Part shown: one piece after another, positions 57,530-64,000 of the stretch
How the letters are laid out: the number at the start of each line of letters is the position of its first letter
How positions within the stretch are numbered: position 1 is the first letter of the stretch
Assembly: GCA_033977485.1 (NCBI GenBank)
Contig: CM066994.1
Coordinates: forward strand, 29,338,637 to 29,402,636
Source of the DNA: Hydrangea macrophylla
Taxonomy: Eukaryota; Streptophyta; Magnoliopsida; Cornales; Hydrangeaceae
DNA length: 64,000 nt
Reading direction: 5' to 3'
Program-made: the position numbers and the translations under genes
Notes under the pieces: model-generated
Database searches by the model: none
What the model saw: the letters and a program-made list of their open reading frames with translations, nothing else
What the model was told of the DNA's origin: nothing

Positions 57530-57885
57530 TGGTCCATGTCTTATTTTTATCCTTGTAGTTTCAATTACATCAATTTGGTCCCTAAAGTTTTAAAATAGAA
57601 TTAATATGGTCCAAATGTCTCATTCTGTAAAAAAATTTGACAGAATTCACCCCACTGCTATGCACAATTACACTGGATAAGCGGGCGGGGAGATTGGTGG
57701 TGTTCCATTCTTGCCCCTAAAAAGCGTGACAGTGCATAGCATGTGAATAAATTACGTCAACTTTCTCATAGAATGAGACATTTGGACCACGTTGATTCTA
57801 TTTAAAAAAATTGGACTAAGTTGATGCAATTGAAACTACAGGGACCAAACTTCGAGGGTATATTTTGTAATTAAGCCTACTGTCA
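57530..57885. repeat. Foldback repeat of the TTTGGTCCCT class
   Basis: TTTCAATTACATCAATTTGG near 57556 pairs with TGATGCAATTGAAACTACAG near 57820, and ATTTGGACCACGTTGATTC with its complement near 57606. Related single arms lie at 31905-32075, 36550-36620 and 57950-58205, and at the ends of the Pack-MULE arms (51190-51260). Confidence 0.65.
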
Positions 57886-58224
57886 TGGCAAGGGTATTAG
57901 CATCCTTAATGTGGGTGTCCTTTCAATGGTGGCTTAAATACAAAATATACCTTGAAGTTTGGTCTCTGTTTCGTTATAGTCCCTGTAGTTTCAATTGCAT
58001 CAATTTGGTTCCTAAAGTTTTTTTTTAAAAGAGACATTGGGGTTGTAAAGTCGACAAAATTTATTCATATGGTATGCTCTGTCACACTTTTTAGGGACAA
58101 AAAAGGAACACCACCAATCTCTCTACAATGCTTATTAGCATAATTGTGCATATCAATGGGTGAATTCCAACAAATTTATATGGTTTCTATTTAAAAACTT
58201 CATGAACCAAACTTATATCCCATC

Positions 58225-58675
58225 AAAGGCTGGACAAGGCCCAAATGGGGCTGGCCTAGGGCTCACGTAGGGCTGGACATGGCTCGTAGGTGCTGGAAGA
58301 GCCCCGTAGGGGCTTTCCGGTGGCTGGACGAGACCCGTAGGGGGTAGTGAAGTTGGTGCATGGAGGGTCCTCGGACTGAGGCTTCAAGCTGAAAGCAAAG
58401 CGAGGTCCGGCGGGCGACGGGTCGCCACCCGCCGAAGGTGGAAGCGAGGAAACAATGCCAAAATCGAATTTGGCTCTCATACCAAAAGAATGTAGAGAAA
58501 GGGATGATTTTATTATCACTGTATGTACATCTTATATAGAAAACAGAAGAGCAGTAAAAAGGAAAGTGATTAAAAGACAATAAAGAGGGAATAAAAAGGA
58601 AAAAGAAATAATCAAAATGGTCAACATGACCAATAAATGTAGATTGATACTAATATATTATTTCCTAATTCCAAC
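58225..58675 (-). mobile_element. Fragment of the small non-autonomous LTR family
   Basis: GGCTGGACAAGGCCC repeats (58228-58340), then CCGCCGAAGGTGGAAGC and a minus-strand TGGTATGAGAGCC (58471-58483) match the layout of the interior and primer-binding site of the element at 44188-45435. The adjoining 58484-58675 would be its 5' LTR, ending TCCAACA as in the other copy. The other LTR is missing. Confidence 0.65.
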
Positions 58676-58836
58676 ATAACTCAATGAAGTATTCTAATCT
58701 CAGTGTTGCGGTCTTAAATCAAACTAAGATGTGATATCACTACTTTCATATGCTCTATTTGTTTAAAAAGATCCACACGCCCTGCCGAAACCAGGCTTAT
58801 GCGAAACACTTCACCAGCATATTCATAGAGCTTATG

Positions 58837-59528
58837 TTGTTAAAGGTGCGCGTCAGGTTCAGGTTCAGGCTTAGGCGGGTATAGTGTTTGGTCCAGCCTA
58901 GGCGCGCTTTTCTAGTGCTTTTTTTATAAAAGCCCAAGGCACATAGCCTACACATTTGTAAAATTATGTGTCGGCAACTTAATTAGCCATCAGACTAAGG
59001 ACTATATTCAGACCTAACTAATTCATAGCTTTAGACCCAACTCATGGCCCAATTTTTTTTGGCTTTGGTCCCATTACAACATCCCAGTTCCAACACAAGG
59101 CACATTCTTTAGAACAAAAGAATATTTTTCTGTGTGACCAAGACTAACTCTCCATGTGCTTCAGAGATTTAGAGAAGAAAAGAAGGAAAAGGCCTAATTG
59201 CACAAATAATCTACATGGGAATTAAGTTTTGAAAGTTTTTGAAAGTTTCATACTTTCTTAGGTGATTACGATGTCACTAGTAAGATACTCCATTTTGTGA
59301 AGCATCATAAAGGCAGCTTACTAAGTTGTCAATTGGGCTAATAGGCCAAAACGTTTACTTTGATGTTTTAGCAATTTTTTATGAATATGTTAATTTTTAA
59401 GTTCTTTGTATTTGATTTTAGGTATATAATATATGAACTATTTTGAAGTATGCCTTACTTCGCTTAGAGGATCACGCCTTTTTTTTTTTGTGCCTGCCTA
59501 TGTGCACCTTGCGCCTTCAATAACTAGG
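58837..59528. mobile_element. Possible DNA transposon remnant with GCGCC-rich ends
   Basis: TTGTTAAAGGTGCGCG at the left and GCGCCTTCAATAACTA at the right form imperfect inverted ends, each followed inwards by AGGCGCGC/GTGCCTGCC-type sequence. The interior is AT-rich and non-coding. Class uncertain. Confidence 0.4.
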
Positions 59529-60465
59529 CAAGTACACATAGAACTTGACATTTCGGCCTCGTCTTCAGATCTTGTAAGCTGCAGGCCACCTCTTCAATTA
59601 TGTTTTAAGTTCCATCTAGTTGCTTACCTTGCATTATTTTCTCTTTACCCTTTCTCTGTAATTTGGGATTACAAGTTAGCTATAATTATCATTGCTATCT
59701 AATGAGTTACACTTCCACAGTTTCTTGTAGGTGATGATATTCACCGTAGGCTGCGTTTAATTTGATGTTTTAGAGAAGGAAAAGGAAAGGAAAACAGTTT
59801 TTCCTTGTGTTTTACTCCGTGCTTCAATTGAATTATAAACTAAAATGTTTCAAAATATATGTAGTAGGAAATCAAGAAAAGATGATGTGAATTGACTCAT
59901 AAAATTCGAAGTTTTTATTTATTTTTCACCATAATTGTTTGTACTTCCTATTTTTCTCTCCTTTTTTCTTATTCACCAAACAAAGACAAGTGAGTTTATG
60001 AGATTTATTTGGATGGCTTTACCAAATGAAATACAAGCCATAGCTTAGACTTGTGTTTCAGTTGCATATGACCCTATTTTGAATTATACTTCAAATCTGT
60101 AAGCTTTAATTTTCAAGAACCCACTTGTGAAAATCTGCAGACACTGTTGGATATGAAGGTTTAAAGTTCTGGTTTCAAGAAACTCAGGCTTCAAGAAGGT
60201 TGAATATGAAGGTTTAAAGTTCTGGTTTCAAGAAACTCAGGCTTCAATCAGATGGAGGACAACTTTTCTTTCGAAACGTAACATGTTACGTGCCCGTTGT
60301 CCTTTCTACCGAATCTCAGTAAGTTCAGCTTTGTCATTAAGTATTGCAGTGTCTGAGTTGATTTGACTACAGAAAATTTAATCACCAAAGTACTCTCATT
60401 TGGAGGGGATTTGTGAATCCATGTGTTGAAATGCTCGCATATCTCATTGTTCAAATTTCTTTTAA

Positions 60466-60723
60466 GGGTTAATTAGACTCACCTCCCCTGTGATTTGCCT
60501 TAATTACACGGACCTCTCTCGCATTTTGGGAAATTACACGGACCTCCGTTATGCCTTGTATTTTGTAACATTTTAAGGGAGGAAAGTGTTACAGAATATT
60601 AATTTTAAGGGAGGAAAGTGTTACAGAATACAAATTTTAAGGGAGGTCCATGTAATTTCCTAAAATACAAGAGAGGTCCGTGTAATTAAGGCAAACTATA
60701 GGGGAGGTGAGTGTAATTAACCC
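60466..60723. mobile_element. MULE-type MITE (258 bp) with 9-bp target duplication
   Basis: TTCTTTTAA flanks both ends (60457-60465 and 60724-60732). The arms GGGTTAATTAGACTCACCTC and its complement at the right are near-perfect and run on through GCCTTAATTACACGGACCTC. The centre has a 33-bp direct repeat (GGGAGGAAAGTGTTACAGAA twice). Confidence 0.92.
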
Positions 60724-61345
60724 TTCTTTTAATTATCTTGTTAAATACATGTTGGATGCAGGATGTAAATCTGTTATGCATTTGATGCATTTTCAGTTGC
60801 ATATGGACTGCAGTTCCTTTGAAGAACACTCAAAAATGAACTCAAACCTTGTGTAATTTTACACACTTAAGAAAACTTGAAAGAAGTTAATTACCAAATT
60901 AACTGGCTCAGCCGATTTCTGCAATGAAGTGTAGTAGTATCATTCCTTCTTATCGGGTTCATGAGTTCAACGTTTCGTGTGAAATAAAATGGTTATGCAG
61001 CGAAATTGCGGAATGGTGTTGGTTTTGACAATGGGAATGGACTATGGTATGGAGAACAAGGTTTTGCAAATGGGTACCTTCAGAATTGGCTGCAGCTGCT
61101 TTTATTTGCAGAGTAAGTCTGTAATTTATGAATTGAGCTAGTTTCACAAATCCCCCTAAAACCCAATATGCATATGTAGTAGTTCTTGTGCTTGATTTTT
61201 GGTTTTGTTACTTTCTGAAACTATCAGAGGTTCCTGAATTAGTTTGTTATTGATGTAAATCATTGTGGTAAACCTTCATTATGTGATTCCGTCATAGGGA
61301 AAGAGATTATTTTTGTAAAAGACTCCTTTTTGTGCTACTTTTAAT

Positions 61346-61429
61346 TGTTTTTTTGTTTTTTTTTTTGTTTTTTTTTGTTTTTTTTTTTTTTTTTTTGTGG
61401 GGGGGGGGGGGAGGGGAGGGATCAGGGGG
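61346..61429. repeat. T-run followed by G-rich tract
   Basis: About 50 bp of T with single G, then 13 G, GGGG, GGG and GGGGG separated by one to four bases. The G part fits a four-tract quadruplex pattern. Confidence 0.85.
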
Positions 61430-62179
61430 TGTCCAAAATAAGCTTATGAGGGGGAAAAAAACCTTAATGTTTATAATACTAAGTTATTATTGGGGGCAGA
61501 AGCAAACCATGTGCATGCTCTGTTTGCTAGAATAAATTAGGAATCAATTTTGATGATAAACTACAGGAGAACTTATCTAATATTCAGTTAAAGGTAAAGT
61601 GTCTTGTTGAATGCTTACATTTTACTGTAAAAATGTAAAAATAAGTTACTGAATGCTCCACCTAGGATTGAGAGAAGGCCCAATTAAAAATATGAATTTT
61701 ACTGTAAAAATAAGAGGAACTCTTTTCATATGATTGACAGCATGCATAATAATAAGCAGCTCATTGATATATAGTCGAATTAAGTTATAAACACACTCTG
61801 CAGTGACCTTTATGGTCAATCGCAGTATCTGCCTAGCCATCTGCACACCCATTTGATAAAGCGTATACAAGCAATCTTACATATGAAGGGCCAATTGCAA
61901 ATAAACTCAATAGCCGTAATAAGTACTAAGCTTCATTTGCAGTTATTTATTTGACAACACTAAGAAAAAAATTGCAGGTCCTTGGAAAGATTACAATAGG
62001 CCAACCTATGAATATCATCACTACCATTAAGTACGTGTTTCAAAGAAAATTTCACAATAGCATAAAACCTTTCTCCAAAAATATTTTTGCAATTAAATCT
62101 GAAACATACACTTTCGAAATGCATGGTAAAGCAACCGATTGTAGACTATATTCTGGATTCAGATTTACACCATTATAGC

Positions 62180-62810
62180 CTATTGATAAAAAGGATCATA
62201 CCTCTGAAATCAATCAGCAGCTGTGTGGTTGCTCTTCCAATATACTTGACAATACAACTTGATGTGATTGTTCCTTCCATATCCTCTACCTCGAGTCAAG
62301 TGTTTCTGTTTCTCCCTCCTCCTCTGAAATTGGAATTATAGCCTTGATTAGTATTCTTGATGCTGAGTATTACTGGGTGGATTTGATGAATTGATAACAG
62401 ATTTTCTGAATCCATCTTGTTACTGCCCATAACAGCAAGAGCTGATGCATTATCAATTGGATTTGTTACATTCATCTCTCGAGTCATATGTATCTCTTCT
62501 GATCTTAGAAGAAAATGTAGATCACAGAATGATATGGTAGGTAGGTGTAGTAACTCTCAATGTGGTCTTTAGAGAAGAATATTCTTGTGACAATTCATTG
62601 AGTTCTGATTCTTATTAGCATTCAGTAACTTGATCTCTAAGTAGTTCCGGATCTGCCATTCGTGTTTAAGGCCAAGAATATGAGGAAGTATCGCAGGAGA
62701 AATTATCGCATTAAGACAACTACCAAGCTGTCTATCAATGTTACAAACAAGAACCGTATCGCCTGTTTCACCTTCAATTTCTTGAGGAGGCTGAGTATTA
62801 GAGTTCCATC
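62180..62810 (-). pseudogene. Ty1/copia gag fragment (block C, copy 2)
   Basis: On the minus strand: PPQEIEGETGD, then RQLGSCLNAIISPAILPHIL and GLKHEWQIRNYLE, then DLHFLLRSEEIHMTREMNVT and GYNSNFRGGGRNRNT before the knuckle region. These match the copia gag core (DQLLLSWL.., AVW..L, LLRSEE, GRGR). It has several frameshifts and aligns with 42100-42720. Confidence 0.7.
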
Positions 62811-63240
62811 TACTATTTTCTTTTTCAGGTTAAAGAAAAGAGAATTTATTATCACAAACAATAGAGACATTACAATTAGCCAATCCCGTAAGGCCAAAAA
62901 TCATAATCAACAATGGAAGACAATGCTAAAAGAAGGGAGCTAGTCCAGTCTTCAGCCAAACACCCAGCTTTAGCTGCCTTTGCAACCCAGTCAGCACTTT
63001 GATTAGCTTGCCTCTTAACTGCTAAAAAGGAGACTTCATCAAAATACAACACTAGGGAGGAGATATCACTGCATATCCCATAAACTTCCCATGCAGTTTT
63101 TGCAGGAAACCAGTTGACAGCATCAACCACAATACTAGAATCACATTCAATAACAACTTTGGGGACCCCTCATCCTAAGGGCAAGAAAAACAGATATTAA
63201 TGTTGGGGTCGGATCGCCATGGAGAAGAATCAACATATAA
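62811..63240 (-). pseudogene. L1-type LINE 3' end with RNase H (block C, copy 2)
   Basis: The minus strand reads VVIECDSSIVVDAVNWF, then EVSFLAVKRQANQSADWVAK and AAKAGCLAEDWTSSLLLALS, the RNase H domain of plant L1 elements, ending at a stop near 62877. A short 3' region leads into the copia gag at 62810. It aligns with 42721-42970. Confidence 0.75.
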
Positions 63241-63249
63241 ACATGAAAT

Positions 63250-63703
63250 CTGTAAAGCTTTAAGGCGCGTTTAGAACGCTTTCTTTAGGGAGTTATTTGC
63301 CCCCACTCACAAAGAGTTTGCTACAGGGTTCCTAGCAAATCCCCTCCAGGATACAACAAAGTTGAAATATCTACCAGATAGCAATTCTGAAGATTTTCAG
63401 GAAAGTCTCTAGGAAATTGGTTTTTAACTGACACAAGAAAATGATACTTAGTATTTTTCACATATTAAATGAATAATACCACTTGTCTTAAATAGACCAT
63501 TTGGTGCCTCTTCCAAAAGATGGCACCCTTTGGTTATTAGACACTTATTTCTAATAGGTATCTTAATTAGACACCTCTTAAAGGGTAGTGACCTTTGACC
63601 CAAAAGGCACCCCTTGAATGGTGTCTTTCACATTTATCTATTATTCTCTTCATGCACATTTTAATATTACAAACTATATTAATGTATATTAAAATATACA
63701 ACA
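63250..63703 (-). mobile_element. Ty1/copia 3' LTR, element continuing past the window
   Basis: On the minus strand the LTR starts TGTTGTATATTTTAATATAC at 63703, directly after the purine tract CCTAGTGGGGGAT (63714-63704 region). The outer end near 63250 is approximate. The rest of the element would lie to the right. Confidence 0.65.
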
Positions 63704-64000
63704 ATCCCCCACTAGGTTGTAATATTAAAACCACTTGTCAGTTAAAGAATAAAGACATGCATACATAAAGGTATCTTTCGATTTAAACCTTCAATTAGTG
63801 TAAGCAAACATTTCAAAGTTCTAATTAAGCATATGGTGTCAAATCGATTAAACCACATCTTCTTTATGTTAAACCCGGAAAATGTCACACACATGTATTT
63901 ATCCAGCTTCTTTTGAGACGTTCCTATCTTTTAGCACTATTATGGCCATGTGCTAAATCCTGGTTTCATGAATATTTACAAGAATAAACTCAAATTCTTG
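63704..64000 (-). mobile_element. Non-coding 3' part of the same copia element
   Basis: Purine tract, then non-coding sequence such as lies between pol and LTR in copia elements (compare 1700-2260). No coding part is reached before the window ends. Confidence 0.5.

Larger units (their letters stand above)
57414..61990. repeat. Downstream segment of NLR unit 3
   Basis: Blocks homologous to the downstream parts of units 1 and 2 (57414-57530, 61110-61300, 61470-61620, 61785-61990) are separated by later insertions: inverted repeats at 57530-57890, a TRIM-type fragment at 58225, another repeat at 58837 and a MITE at 60466. No gene is supported; the frame at 59433-59702 has no recognisable domain. 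Confidence 0.7.

Overview
The window is nuclear DNA from a flowering plant, most likely a eudicot. Two intact intron-less genes of the CC-NBS-LRR (CNL) disease-resistance class lie in a background of LTR retrotransposons, MITEs, L1-type LINE remnants and microsatellites. There are no bacterial-style operons, and I saw no rRNA or tRNA gene. The species cannot be named from the sequence.

Layout. 1-12.5 kb holds transposon debris: a decayed Ty1/copia 3' end (about 0.6-2.3 kb), a long LTR (3.885-6.363 kb), an antisense Ty3/gypsy gag pseudogene split by two MITEs (7.46-10.2 kb), a MYB/SANT-like fragment, and part of a second copy of the long LTR. 12.477-23.005 kb is one Tat-type Ty3/gypsy retrotransposon on the minus strand, with two recognisable LTRs, decayed gag-pro-pol and a plus-strand antisense ORF. 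23-27.4 kb is repeats and MITEs.

27.4-43 kb and 52.4-63.2 kb form the NLR cluster. It contains an intact CNL (27.924-31.736), an LRR-only NLR fragment (34.69-36.377) and a second intact CNL (53.616-57.413). Each is followed by the same 3-5 kb downstream sequence, and two are followed by the same copia-gag plus LINE-tail block, so the cluster grew by duplication of long segments. Between the second and third units (43-52.4 kb) lie a LINE with a head-to-head 5' inversion, a small non-autonomous LTR element, a copia fragment, a candidate solo LTR of about 2.96 kb, and a Pack-MULE-like element carrying the start of a pentatricopeptide-repeat (PPR) gene. The window ends in a minus-strand copia LTR.

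How it works together. The only genes I would call functional are the two CNLs, which should act as intracellular immune receptors. They keep P-loop, kinase-2, GLPL and MHD motifs and share a 5' flank with a W-box-like TTGACT. Everything else is mobile DNA or its debris. The most notable items are: (i) a Pack-MULE with perfect 9-bp target duplications about 1.2 kb upstream of the second CNL; (ii) an LTR family present three times whose copies carry different short palindromic arrays at the same relative place; (iii) several MITEs whose insertion can be proven inside the window because an empty homologous site is also present. All alignments were made by eye.
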